Of a stretch of DNA of 64,000 nucleotides, positions 25,911-33,777 are shown one piece after another. Source of the DNA: Flavobacterium sp. CYK-55 (GTDB lineage: Bacteria > Bacteroidota > Bacteroidia > Flavobacteriales > Flavobacteriaceae); assembly GCF_018413465.1 (NCBI RefSeq), contig NZ_JAHCDK010000006.1:62001-126000 (forward strand), written 5' to 3'. Position numbers and translations under genes: made by a program. The stretch's first letter is position 1. Each line of letters opens with the position of its first letter. Below the pieces are notes generated by a model. It saw nothing but the letters and a program-made list of their open reading frames with translations. It had not been told where the DNA came from and made no database searches.

Positions 25911-26603
25911 TTAATTACTTTTTGAACTTGTTGCTAGTAAAACTGCTCCCAAAGCCCCGACACCGATAACTATTGGAATAGTATAATTGGGTTTGTCAGT
26001 CGGGTTTGCTGTTTCATTTTTTGCCATTTCCTTTTGAGTGGCAACCTCTTCTTTTAGATTATCTACGGGAATATCCTTGACCTTTGAAATGGTCTCTAAT
26101 TGGGCATCATTTGGCAAAGCTTCATTTACTTGCGTATCGGTTGCCAAAGTCTCGGCAGGCACTCCTTTAACCTGTGCAATGGTTTCCAATTGCTGTGGTG
26201 TTGGTGTAGCATTTTGCATTACTTCTCCGCCTTGTGCATCATCGTAAACTTCTTGTGAACTTCCACCAGAAATTGCGTTTTTGATTGTTGGCTTTACCAC
26301 GTTCTTAATGGCAAACTTTCCAACCTTACTATTCCCAATCTTAGTTGCGAACTTTACAGCTTTACTGTTTTTAAATTTGGTAAGGACTTTACCAACTTTA
26401 CTATCAAGTATCTTACTTGCAATTCCTCCGCCCGGAATGAAACTCATTGCTGTAGTTGCTAATGGGATAGCTACTTTGCCTACTTTGATGGCATTTTTAA
26501 TAGAAACGTTTTTTAGTCTTACGTTCTTTTTAAGCATCCTGCCGATTTTAAGCCCTCTGTTTAAACCTGCGTTCAAACCTGCTTGTTCTTCTAATATTAT
26601 CAT
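25911..26603 (-). CDS. Basic protein with C-terminal membrane span and internal duplication
   Basis: 230 residues. Residues about 15-115 are strongly basic with hydrophobic turns (GLKIGRMLKKNVRLKNVSI, KVGKVLTKFKNSKAVKFATK). An acidic, Gln/Glu-rich region follows with a duplicated unit: QLETIAQVKGVPAETL and QLETISKVKDIPVDNL. A single membrane segment closes the protein (about 208-224, YTIPIVIGVGALGAVLLA). A basic domain tethered to a membrane could bridge DNA and lipid in a virion. Unknown family. It lies 11 bp after the transglutaminase-like gene. Confidence 0.55.
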   Translation of the reverse strand: MIILEEQAGLNAGLNRGLKIGRMLKKNVRLKNVSIKNAIKVGKVAIPLATTAMSFIPGGGIASKILDSKVGKVLTKFKNSKAVKFATKIGNSKVGKFAIKNVVKPTIKNAISGGSSQEVYDDAQGGEVMQNATPTPQQLETIAQVKGVPAETLATDTQVNEALPNDAQLETISKVKDIPVDNLKEEVATQKEMAKNETANPTDKPNYTIPIVIGVGALGAVLLATSSKSN

Positions 26604-26614
26604 ACTCTTATTGT

Positions 26615-27469
26615 TTAAAAAGGAAATCTTCCTCTAGTGGAACTTGATTTTTTTGATGCTCCTTTAAGCCCTCTTTTACTACCGTAAACACTATTGCTTT
26701 TTACATAGATATTGTAAGCTCCGCCCTCGCTATTTGATTTATGAGCAATGGCATCTGTACCCAATGACTTTAGCATATTTTTTGCTTGTTCCGCACTTCG
26801 GGCGAAATCGTATAACTCATAAGCCTTTTGGCAAGGTTTCTTTGTTACATACCAACCTTTCTTCTTTGGTGCTGGGCAATTAAGCCCTATATGTGGCAGT
26901 TTTAAACTCATAAAAACATCTTCTTTACTTGTGTACTTTGGTTCTCTGTTACTCTGTACCGTCCCATCAATTATAAAATGTCCATCATCCAGTTTTCCAC
27001 TTGCTTGATTTTTTGGCACTACAACGTAAACATGGGTGTACTGCTTCGGATTGAAATTGGGCTGTTTTATCTGCCTGATGTAATGCTTAATCTCTAAATT
27101 GAGAAGTATGCAACTGGCAAAAATCGAGTAGCTTTTACAATCAATTCCCTCTCTTCTGTTGAACCAACTATTAGCGGGGCTTCTTATATTTTGCGTTACT
27201 CCGTCAGCCTGATATTGAATATCATAGAAAAGAAAATAATGTATCTTATTGCAGGTCTCTTCAATCGTTTTTCCTCTTAAAACCTGTGAAAGTTTGGCTA
27301 CTTGCTTGTAATAAGCTTTTGCCCAATCTCTCATTATCCGAACCGAATAAAATGTATCTCCTGTTTGAAGTTTTACTTTTTGATTTTTAGGTTTCTCGAT
27401 TAAATGGTTAAACTCGTCTCCGTTTTTTATCCTGCGCTTTAGAATTACGTTTATCTCTTCCTTTGTCAT
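26615..27469 (-). CDS. Transglutaminase-like cysteine peptidase-fold protein
   Basis: 284 residues and the first gene of the structural-type operon. Residues about 35-175 show the transglutaminase-like fold: an amidase-type helix around GIDCKSYSIFASC (Cys111), THVYVVV (His146) and FIIDGT (Asp168), a plausible catalytic triad. The C-terminus is Gly/Ser/Lys-rich and basic. No signal peptide. Such enzymes act as peptidases or acyl transferases; here it might process a structural protein or the cell wall. Role unproven. A terminator and a repeat-rich 172-bp gap lie upstream, which probably contains its promoter. Confidence 0.7.
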   Translation of the reverse strand: MTKEEINVILKRRIKNGDEFNHLIEKPKNQKVKLQTGDTFYSVRIMRDWAKAYYKQVAKLSQVLRGKTIEETCNKIHYFLFYDIQYQADGVTQNIRSPANSWFNRREGIDCKSYSIFASCILLNLEIKHYIRQIKQPNFNPKQYTHVYVVVPKNQASGKLDDGHFIIDGTVQSNREPKYTSKEDVFMSLKLPHIGLNCPAPKKKGWYVTKKPCQKAYELYDFARSAEQAKNMLKSLGTDAIAHKSNSEGGAYNIYVKSNSVYGSKRGLKGASKKSSSTRGRFPF

Positions 27470-27508
27470 TTCTAAATCCTGTAACTTTCTGATGCAAATG
27501 TTTGAAAT

Positions 27509-27540
27509 AAAAAAACCCCGCCTTTAGGTAAAGCGAGGTA
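27509..27540 (-). terminator. Minus-strand terminator upstream of the structural-type operon
   Basis: On the minus strand CCTCGCTTT-ACCT-AAAGGCGGGG forms a stem with a bulge, followed by seven T. It would end transcripts coming from the control genes at 27642-30836 before the structural operon. It overlaps the 10-bp-phased repeats. Confidence 0.65.
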
Positions 27541-27600
27541 TAGCAAGGTATTGCAATGATTTTTTAAGTACAGTAAGGTATTGAAAGGTATGCTAAGGTA
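27526..27600. repeat. 10-bp-phased AGGTA repeat array
   Basis: Cutting 27521-27600 into decamers, six of eight end in AGGTA (ending at 27530, 27540, 27550, 27580, 27590 and 27600) and one in AAGTA (27570). The only exception (27551-27560) carries an ATTGCAAT. The exact 10-bp phase puts every unit on one face of the helix, as in iterons or multi-site operators. Confidence 0.8.
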
Positions 27601-27641
27601 TTATTGCAATGTTTTTGGAATATCATTGCAATTAAATTGAA

Positions 27642-27890
27642 CTAACTACTATCATCAAGATAATATCCTTTAGGTAATCCATAGGTTTCTACAAACTCCA
27701 TAAACTCCAAATGTGGTATTATTTTGGTGTCTTTTGATATATTTTTCTCTTTTAGAATTTCATTGATTTGCTTTCTGATTTTGGTCTCACTAAACTGGTC
27801 GCAATACATCTCAACCAATTCCGATTTTGTAGCGGAGTGAGGAAGTGGTTTTTTGATATTATTACTCATTTTTGACGTTTGTTTGGTCAT
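27642..27890 (-). CDS. Small 82-residue protein of the control region
   Basis: 82 residues, charged and helical, with SATKSELVEMYCDQFSETK and KKIIPHLEF-like segments; the end is YYLDDSS. It resembles small DNA-associated or regulatory proteins in composition only. An internal ATG (residue 8) is an alternative start. It overlaps the upstream membrane protein gene by 29 bp. Directly downstream lie three ATTGCAAT sites and the 10-bp repeat array. No family recognised. Confidence 0.5.
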   Translation of the reverse strand: MTKQTSKMSNNIKKPLPHSATKSELVEMYCDQFSETKIRKQINEILKEKNISKDTKIIPHLEFMEFVETYGLPKGYYLDDSS

Positions 27891-28077
27891 TAACCTTTAA
27901 ATCATTTATTTTAAATAATGCTCTGAAAACGTGGGATTCTAAAAATTTCAATATCCTGTTTTTACCCAGTATAATAAAATCCAAAAATTGAAATGGTGCG
28001 GTTAGAATAATGGCAAGGCATACGGCTACTGCAAATAGATTGTAACGGATTATTTTAAGACGGTTTATAAAGATCAT
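27862..28077 (-). CDS. Small membrane protein, 71 residues
   Basis: One strong hydrophobic segment at about 13-37 (LFAVAVCLAIILTAPFQFLD) after a basic N-terminus (INRLKIIRYN), then a basic and polar tail. Orientation would be N-in. Three bp separate it from the gene upstream. Unknown function. Confidence 0.5.
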   Translation of the reverse strand: MIFINRLKIIRYNLFAVAVCLAIILTAPFQFLDFIILGKNRILKFLESHVFRALFKINDLKVNDQTNVKNE

Positions 28078-28080
28078 AGA

Positions 28081-28422
28081 TTAAATATTTATTAGTTTTT
28101 CGTGTAAAGCATCGGAGATAGTTTGCATTATAAATTTCTGCTCTTCGGTTCTGTCTTCTCTTTTCCATTGGCAACAGAAAAGAAGTATTACAGACTGTGA
28201 TGGAGAAAGGGTAAGGTTTAATAACCTTTTTGGGTTTTCAATCTTTGTTCTGAAAGTGTAGAACATACTTTGAAGAACGTCTATTACAATAATGTCATTG
28301 CAATACTTTTCATAATCATTGCAATTGGAAATATTATCTACCTTGTACCGGATAAACTTTAAAAGTTCCGACTGGATAATTTCAAGGTCTGTCCTCTTGA
28401 TTTTTTTTAGGGCTATTTTCAT
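28081..28422 (-). CDS. 113-residue protein of unknown function, contains two ATTGCAAT sites
   Basis: 113 residues, helical. Segments: KRTDLEIIQSELLKFIRYKV, LLNLTLSPSQSVILLFCCQW and a final EQKFIMQTISDALHEKL. No membrane protein call despite a hydrophobic LSPSQSVILLF stretch. Two ATTGCAAT palindromes 21 bp apart fall inside the gene. It overlaps the gene upstream by 41 bp. No family recognised. Confidence 0.5.
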   Translation of the reverse strand: MKIALKKIKRTDLEIIQSELLKFIRYKVDNISNCNDYEKYCNDIIVIDVLQSMFYTFRTKIENPKRLLNLTLSPSQSVILLFCCQWKREDRTEEQKFIMQTISDALHEKLINI

Positions 28423-28648
28423 AACGAAATTTAAATTGTGCGATTAATAAATTATTTTCATAAAACTGGACTACGTTAGTAATGATGGAGAGTGGATGCT
28501 TTTCCAATCGTTTGAGCATACTTCTGATAACCATTTCACTCTTTCGTTTGTTCTGATTAATAGGAGACCACCAAACTGCATTTTGATTCTTGTTTTGGGT
28601 TAGTATAACCATCTTAATCTTTGATTTGTATCTGTCAAAAACTGGCAT
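28382..28648 (-). CDS. 88-residue basic protein of unknown function
   Basis: 88 residues, rich in Lys/Arg/Asn (NQNKRKSEMVIRSMLKRLEK), then a hydrophobic patch and a basic tail ending KKNQEDRP. It lies 12 bp downstream of the replication-type gene and overlaps the next gene by 41 bp. Possibly nucleic-acid binding by charge. An internal ATG at residue 13 is an alternative start. Confidence 0.45.
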   Translation of the reverse strand: MPVFDRYKSKIKMVILTQNKNQNAVWWSPINQNKRKSEMVIRSMLKRLEKHPLSIITNVVQFYENNLLIAQFKFRYENSPKKNQEDRP

Positions 28649-28660
28649 ATTTTCTAAATT

Positions 28661-30418
28661 TTAAAATTCAATCCAATTGTACTTTACTGTATCATTACTA
28701 TTTATTGCAATGGTTTTCTCATTGGTTTTCAATGATTTTTTCAATATCAAATCAGGCAATTTCTCCAGGTACTGTTTTGGTAAATTCTGCTCTACATAAT
28801 CGAATAACTGCGAATAGGTCAGCTTGTCTTTAAAGAAACGTGCCAGTGCATTTTCGCACTTTTTGGAGTGGTTGATTGTCTCCTTTCTTTTGGTTGCATT
28901 ACTTTGCTGTTTCTTTTTTAGGGCATCATACTTGGCAATGGCTGTTAAATGCTCATTCCACTTGGCTTTGGTGTATTCAAACCCGACTTCTTTGGATGTT
29001 TTTCTGGTCATATCAAAGTAATCGTATGGGAATAATGGCGAAAACTCATTTTTGACAAACCATTTTCTAGCCCATTCGATACGCCAACGCATCTGACTGA
29101 TTTCATCTACCAATACACTTTTATTGAAACTGTTTCCTGTAAAGGCAATCCACTTGTTTTGATAATACAGATTGATAGCTTTTTTATAGCTTCCTGCAAA
29201 GGGTGTAGAAGATTTGTAAATTTTTGATACGGATTTGAAAAAGTCCTGTATTGCCAGTTCCCTGAACTCTTCATTGGTTAGCGTACCACTGAAAGCTTCT
29301 TTGTACAAGTAACGTATATCGATAGGTTTATAGTTGTGATAGTTCCCATTAGCTAGATTCTCGGCTAATTCTTGGCGGTCAAGTATTAACTCTTGCAGTT
29401 TGGTTGAAAGCGTTTTTTCTGTGGTTTGTGGTCGTCCGCCCGCCCCCATAGTGCAAAGTGTTTGATTGCTAGTATGTGTTCTCGTAGAAAAAAGCAAATG
29501 AGAAGGCGTGAGAGCTTCGCTCGAACTCCTTATATCCTGAGAATTGTTTTCAACATTCTCTTTCTTTTTATTTTCATTTAATATTGTTCTAGTACTTTCA
29601 TTGTTATCAGGTAAAACATTCCAAAATGTTAGTTTAAGTTCTTTGTTTTCAGAGCGTTTAATTTTTGAAGTATAAACATCCAAAATCACAAGAATTTCGG
29701 GGTTAATATGTAGTTCAACTGGTCTGTTTCTGCCTGCAAAATGATACTCAACAAATACTCCTGCCTCTTCTAAACGTTTTCTGTGATTACGAACCGTTTT
29801 AGAGCATATTGCAATACTGTTAACCTCATTTCTCTTTAGTTGAGTAACTAGAAAGGAATTGATTTTAAACTCTTCAATAGGTCGTTTTGATGTAATACCG
29901 CCCTTGATAAACTTCTCATTGCGTTTCATCAATTGGGAGTTATACAAATGCAACAGATTTTGAAATACTACTTCAGTAGCATATTTGACTGTTTGGATTT
30001 TCTTTTTCTCTACTATTAGTCCATAATCATTACAGAACTGGGTAACTGCCTCGTTATAGTTTCTTGGATTGCTGTTCTTTGAATTATGGAGTAAAAACAG
30101 TCTTTTGTACTCTTTTTGAATATCAGTCAATGAGTTTGCTTTACAAAATTCCTTTACGGAATTATTGTGCGCTTGTATCAGTTCATTCTCTGCCTGTGTC
30201 TTGAAATTATAAGAAGCAATATACTTGCGGTAATTATCCATCGTACTCGAAAATGCCTCTTCAATGATTGCGGGATAAATTGCAATGATTCTGCCTGACA
30301 ATTGCAATGGCTTTTCAACTGGTGCTTGTTGCACTTCTACAGCTTTATTTTCTCCAAAGCCAAAAAGTGTAGATGCCATTGAAAAAACTTTGTTATCCAG
30401 TCTTTGCGTGTTTATACT
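28661..30418 (-). CDS. Large DNA-binding protein, candidate replication initiator
   Basis: 585 residues from the ATG at 30418 (MSINTQRLDNKVF); an upstream GTG at 30460 would start inside a hairpin. The middle contains a winged-helix type segment: NSIAICSKTVRNHRKRLEEA then GVFVEYHFAGRNRPVELHINP. This pattern is seen in plasmid and phage initiators and regulators of Bacteroidota. N- and C-terminal parts are helical and basic. No helicase, polymerase or rolling-circle HUH motif was found. ATTGCAAT palindromes lie within it and just upstream, and a long inverted repeat precedes the start, which supports replication control. Function is inferred from position and the DNA-binding segment. Confidence 0.55.
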   Translation of the reverse strand, partial: SINTQRLDNKVFSMASTLFGFGENKAVEVQQAPVEKPLQLSGRIIAIYPAIIEEAFSSTMDNYRKYIASYNFKTQAENELIQAHNNSVKEFCKANSLTDIQKEYKRLFLLHNSKNSNPRNYNEAVTQFCNDYGLIVEKKKIQTVKYATEVVFQNLLHLYNSQLMKRNEKFIKGGITSKRPIEEFKINSFLVTQLKRNEVNSIAICSKTVRNHRKRLEEAGVFVEYHFAGRNRPVELHINPEILVILDVYTSKIKRSENKELKLTFWNVLPDNNESTRTILNENKKKENVENNSQDIRSSSEALTPSHLLFSTRTHTSNQTLCTMGAGGRPQTTEKTLSTKLQELILDRQELAENLANGNYHNYKPIDIRYLYKEAFSGTLTNEEFRELAIQDFFKSVSKIYKSSTPFAGSYKKAINLYYQNKWIAFTGNSFNKSVLVDEISQMRWRIEWARKWFVKNEFSPLFPYDYFDMTRKTSKEVGFEYTKAKWNEHLTAIAKYDALKKKQQSNATKRKETINHSKKCENALARFFKDKLTYSQLFDYVEQNLPKQYLEKLPDLILKKSLKTNEKTIAINSNDTVKYNWIEF

Positions 30419-30437
30419 CATAAGAATTTTTTTTAAC

Positions 30438-30475
30438 CCTTGACAATGGCGCATTTTCACGCCATTGCTTCAAGG
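30438..30475. promoter_or_regulatory. Long inverted repeat upstream of the candidate initiator
   Basis: CCTTGA-CAATGGCG (30438-30451) pairs with CGCCATTG-CT-TCAAGG (30460-30475): 14 pairs with a 2-nt bulge and an 8-nt loop. No T-run follows on either strand, so a terminator is unlikely. It sits 20 bp before the initiator start and is flanked by ATTGCAAT pairs. An origin or a translation-control hairpin fits. Confidence 0.65.
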
Positions 30476-30560
30476 TCTTACAGCTTATTGCCGTGTATGT
30501 ATCTTTATTCTGCAATGATTTTAAAAGAAATTGCAATTGTATTGCAATGGATAAAGAGGT

Positions 30561-30836
30561 TTATGGCCTATTATTTTTATAAAGCTCTACTGTGCTTTTT
30601 ATAAAAATCGTCTCGTTTCCTCTCCCTTTACTTCCTTTTTTGGCAACTCTTAAAAGGCATTTTGGATTTTTTAAGTCTTTTTTTATTTTCTCAACTGAAA
30701 CACCAATGTAATTGGCAACCTGCTTAATCGTAGGTTCTTTAATAGTTTGCCAATCAGTAAGTCCATTAAGAACTGTCAACAGATTATCTGAAAGGATAAC
30801 TATTTGATGACCATCGGGGATTTGAATTATTTGCAT
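30561..30836 (-). CDS. Small helix-turn-helix protein (excisionase/MerR-like)
   Basis: 91 residues. After a beta-like start (IQIPDGHQIVILSDNLL), it has a HTH-type segment EPTIKQVANYIGVSVEKIKKDLKNP, then a basic wing (RVAKKGSKGRGNETIFIK). This resembles the helix-turn-helix or excisionase-type proteins found beside integrase modules in Bacteroidota. It is the first gene of the minus-strand control operon. Two AGTCCGATAAG repeats lie 44-73 bp upstream of its start, so it or another regulator probably acts there. Confidence 0.6.
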   Translation of the reverse strand: MQIIQIPDGHQIVILSDNLLTVLNGLTDWQTIKEPTIKQVANYIGVSVEKIKKDLKNPKCLLRVAKKGSKGRGNETIFIKSTVELYKNNRP

Positions 30837-30879
30837 AGTATAATTTTAGATTATGGTGCAAATACAAGAAATAGTATAA

Positions 30880-30909
30880 AGTCCGATAAGTACTTTTTAG
30901 TCCGATAAG
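30880..30909. promoter_or_regulatory. Two AGTCCGATAAG direct repeats, operator candidate
   Basis: AGTCCGATAAG at 30880-30890 and 30899-30909, 19 bp apart. They lie in the 245-bp gap upstream of the helix-turn-helix gene and head the whole minus-strand control operon, the expected place of an early promoter. No perfect TAnnTTTG was found; TGTATTTG on the minus strand nearby is a near match. Confidence 0.6.
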
Positions 30910-31081
30910 ACTAGATACTTCGGGAAAGGCAGTAAATAAAGTAGTTTATGGAAGTGTGTTTTTTAAATTATCAGACCATTTTCAATTTTCATATTCTCAT
31001 CATTCAAGTTATTTTTAGAAAACTGAAAAAAAGTTTTTACTTGCAAGTTGTTCTAATAAGTATAAAATAAATAACATTGAT

Positions 31082-31990
31082 TTATACTTTGATTGTGTTA
31101 TCTATATTTGGATCTTTATCATTTCTATTTGGGGAAAGATAAGTCTGTATAGTTGATTGAGAAAGTGCTTGACCATTTTCATCTACAAAATTTTCGCAAA
31201 TAAATTCTGTTATTTCTTTTATTTTGTAGCCAAGATAGGGCTTGCCATTTGGTTTAACAGTTGTCATCATTTGTTTAAAAACATTTGTTAAAATATTTAT
31301 GGCTCCATTTATTTGAAGTGGTTGAGATTTAACCTCACTAGAATTATATCGTAACTTATTCTGAATTACTTCTTTTTCAAAATCAGTTTTCATTTTTCTT
31401 AAAGTTTGAAGCTTTTCAATCAATTGGGTACATTGAAAATCATAATCTAATAATTTATTATTTTTTGAGATTATATCTGCTTGTTTGTATTCAAATATTT
31501 CTTCTGTCAGATAAATAATTTTATCATTAAAGCTCGAAAGTGTTTCGATATGCAATTTAGTTTCGTGGAAAGAAAAATATCTGTCTTCTGTATCAGCATT
31601 GACAAACCTTTTAGGCGTAATCATTTTAGTAAGTTTAGCTGAAGTAACTTGTATTGAATCTCTTCTTTTTTCAATCAGATTGAATAATTTGTTATACTTG
31701 TACAGAACTCCATTCTCAATAAATAGTTTCTCATTTTCAGCTATTAATAAATCAAAACTCTCAAGCCAACTTATAGGTGATTTCATTTGCTCTAATTGGT
31801 TATTGATAAAATTTGAAAACTGAGATTGTGGAAGTTTTAAAAGTTTATTAATTAAAATATCACAATATTTTTCCAAGGTGATTTCATCATCAATCACTAT
31901 ATCTAAAATTGAATTTACTGACTGTATTGAAGTTACTGTTATGAACTCCGTAAAAGAAACTGGCTTAATGATGGTTTTATTAGGATTCAA
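31082..31990 (-). CDS. Integrase-associated protein of unknown function (RteC-like tail)
   Basis: 302 residues, largely helical, with a coiled-coil stretch at about 165-215 (IEKLQTLRKMKTDFEKEV). The C-terminal part (KIKEITEFICENFVDENGQ, then LSQSTIQTYLSPNR) is like the end of proteins found next to tyrosine integrases in Bacteroidota mobile elements, some called RteC-like. It lies between the integrase and the control operon with its own upstream gap. Likely involved in regulation of the element; not shown. Confidence 0.6.
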   Translation of the reverse strand: MNPNKTIIKPVSFTEFITVTSIQSVNSILDIVIDDEITLEKYCDILINKLLKLPQSQFSNFINNQLEQMKSPISWLESFDLLIAENEKLFIENGVLYKYNKLFNLIEKRRDSIQVTSAKLTKMITPKRFVNADTEDRYFSFHETKLHIETLSSFNDKIIYLTEEIFEYKQADIISKNNKLLDYDFQCTQLIEKLQTLRKMKTDFEKEVIQNKLRYNSSEVKSQPLQINGAINILTNVFKQMMTTVKPNGKPYLGYKIKEITEFICENFVDENGQALSQSTIQTYLSPNRNDKDPNIDNTIKV

Positions 31991-32062
31991 ATAAAATGTC
32001 TGTTTGGTTCATGTTTATTTTGACATGCATTTGTTGAATTTCCCTCACATTTTATCCAAAAA

Positions 32063-32083
32063 AAAACCCTTTTATAGGGTTTT
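32063..32083 (-). terminator. Terminator after the integrase gene
   Basis: On the minus strand AAAACCCT-ATAAA-AGGGTTTT is followed by further T residues (nine in total). It lies about 115 bp beyond the integrase stop codon. Confidence 0.75.
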
Positions 32084-32197
32084 CTCATAAATTAACTCAT
32101 TATTTGCCTCAAAACGCGACAAAGATATGACGGAAAAAGTTTTTAATAGTATAATTAATTTAACAAAAATTAATTTTCTCTGCTTAATCTATTTTTG

Positions 32198-33394
32198 TTA
32201 AAATAAAACTGCATCAATGATTTTTCTGTGTACAGCATCTTTAGCTTCATAAGAATATGACCCCTCATAAATTGAATGCACATCACCTCTGCTGTGTCCA
32301 GTTAACTCCATAATTACATCCCTGTTCAATTCGAGTTGTTTCCCTAGATTGATAAATGTATATCTCGCTGTTTTTGATGTAAAGTAACTTTCAATTAATG
32401 GTCTTTTATTTTCATCATTTATACTATAAATAAATTTAGAAAAACGTTTTATGTAATTATTGCGTAGAGAAATGTATTGATACTTATGTATGTTAATAAG
32501 ATAGGGTGAATTATCTTTATATATCTCTAAAATTTCAAGTGCTTCAGGAATTATATAATTATCTATAAACTCTGTTGTTCCTCCTTTGAAACGTGTAAAC
32601 TTTATACGCCCATTTTTAACGTGTAAATCATATCTCAAATTTGCCAAATCAATAAAGTCAATTCCTCCTAGATAAAAACACAATAAAAAATAATTATGAT
32701 AATGATAATCTTCTGGTCTAACCCCTTTTATTTTTGGAGGTAGATTTGAAAATAATGTTTTCATTTCAGATAACATAAAATGTTTGTCCTGTGTTTTGCC
32801 GACTTTAGGCATAATCCCTTTAAATGGACTAACAAAACTTTCAGGCTTATATGCTCCCCTTTTTACAGCTTCATTATAAGTAGCTCGAATTGTTCTCAAA
32901 TAATAATGTACGCCGCCAGCTTTACAACCATTTTTTAGTTTGAAATCCCTAAACCTTGTTAGAAAATTATAATTTATCTCTGAAAAATATACTTCGTCTT
33001 GGTACTTTTTCATAACATTGTATGCATCGTTGTAATTTACCCACGTTTTTCTGTCGTTTGCTTTTAACTCATCACAATAATTTTTCAGAAAATTTAAAAA
33101 TGATTCGGGATTATCGTTAGCCAAAAAACTTTCAACTTGATTAATTGAAACGTAGTCTTTAGGCTTACCCAAAATAGTATTAATTTTGATTTTTGTTTTT
33201 AAAACGTATTCCAATAAATCAAAATAGAAAGGATGCGTGCGCTTGGGTTCTTTTAACATATCATCCCAATCATCAATTTTACAATGGTAAGAAGTAGGGA
33301 TTTTTTGAACTTTATTTAAATAAACATAAATAATTAGTGCGAACCCTTTTTTTGATTCCTTGTTAGAGGTGTTTAGTTTAAATTCTATTGTCAT
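32198..33394 (-). CDS. int: Tyrosine recombinase (integrase) of the element
   Basis: 398 residues from the ATG at 33394; a TTG 24 bp upstream gives a poorer start. N-terminal SAM-like core-binding domain (about 95-190). The catalytic domain has the first Arg in NLRYDLHV, the second Arg box ARYTFINLGK (usual His replaced by Ala), TGHSRGDVHSIY with the His/Arg context, and the nucleophile Tyr in SIYEGSY. This is the Bacteroidota phage-integrase type. It reads away from the intact tRNA-Gly and lies 150 bp from attR, the usual place for an integrase that targets a tRNA gene. TACCTTTG on the minus strand (33416-33423) is a good -7 box. Confidence 0.92.
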   Translation of the reverse strand: MTIEFKLNTSNKESKKGFALIIYVYLNKVQKIPTSYHCKIDDWDDMLKEPKRTHPFYFDLLEYVLKTKIKINTILGKPKDYVSINQVESFLANDNPESFLNFLKNYCDELKANDRKTWVNYNDAYNVMKKYQDEVYFSEINYNFLTRFRDFKLKNGCKAGGVHYYLRTIRATYNEAVKRGAYKPESFVSPFKGIMPKVGKTQDKHFMLSEMKTLFSNLPPKIKGVRPEDYHYHNYFLLCFYLGGIDFIDLANLRYDLHVKNGRIKFTRFKGGTTEFIDNYIIPEALEILEIYKDNSPYLINIHKYQYISLRNNYIKRFSKFIYSINDENKRPLIESYFTSKTARYTFINLGKQLELNRDVIMELTGHSRGDVHSIYEGSYSYEAKDAVHRKIIDAVLF

Positions 33395-33513
33395 AATAAG
33401 TAAAAAATAAGTAAACAAAGGTATTATTTTGTCCCTATTTTATAAGTATTTTAATAGTTTTAACGAAAAAAGATTTAGGCTAAAATTGCTATTTTTTGGC
33501 AATATTAAATAAA

Positions 33514-33536
33514 AAAGCCCTGAATTTCAGGGCTTT
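33514..33536 (-). terminator. Element-borne terminator downstream of tRNA-Gly
   Basis: Perfect 10-bp stem AAAGCCCTGA / TCAGGGCTTT, 3-nt loop, followed on the minus strand by TTTATTTAA. It lies just inside the element, 8 bp beyond the tRNA 3' end, and so takes over from the original terminator left at 7689-7720. Confidence 0.75.
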
Positions 33537-33543
33537 AAAAGAA

Positions 33544-33617
<74 letters not shown>

Positions 33618-33777
33618 ATTTTGTTTTTGGTGGCGCAAATATATACAATAAGTTTTATCGCGCGCAAGTTTTTTTGATAAAAAATGTTGATTTATTTTTC
33701 TGACGCTTTCTTAAAAAGAGCAAATCATTTATTCAGAAATCGTTAGCGCAAAAGTCATTTATAAAATTCTAATACGG

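Larger units (their letters stand above)
27550..30548. repeat. Cluster of ATTGCAAT palindromes across the control region
   Basis: The 8-bp palindrome ATTGCAAT occurs at 27550, 27603, 27625, 28297, 28318, 28704, 29808, 30279, 30301, 30530 and 30541 (start positions). Pairs are 21-22 bp apart (27603/27625, 28297/28318, 30279/30301) or 11 bp apart (30530/30541), so on the same helix face. Single copies elsewhere in the element are at 13583, 16012, 23084 and 24496. Sites lie both between and inside genes. Confidence 0.8.

Noticed and set aside
27526..27600. CRISPR-like array
   Set aside because: Units are only 10 bp with no spacers of constant length and no cas genes; it is a phased operator or iteron array.
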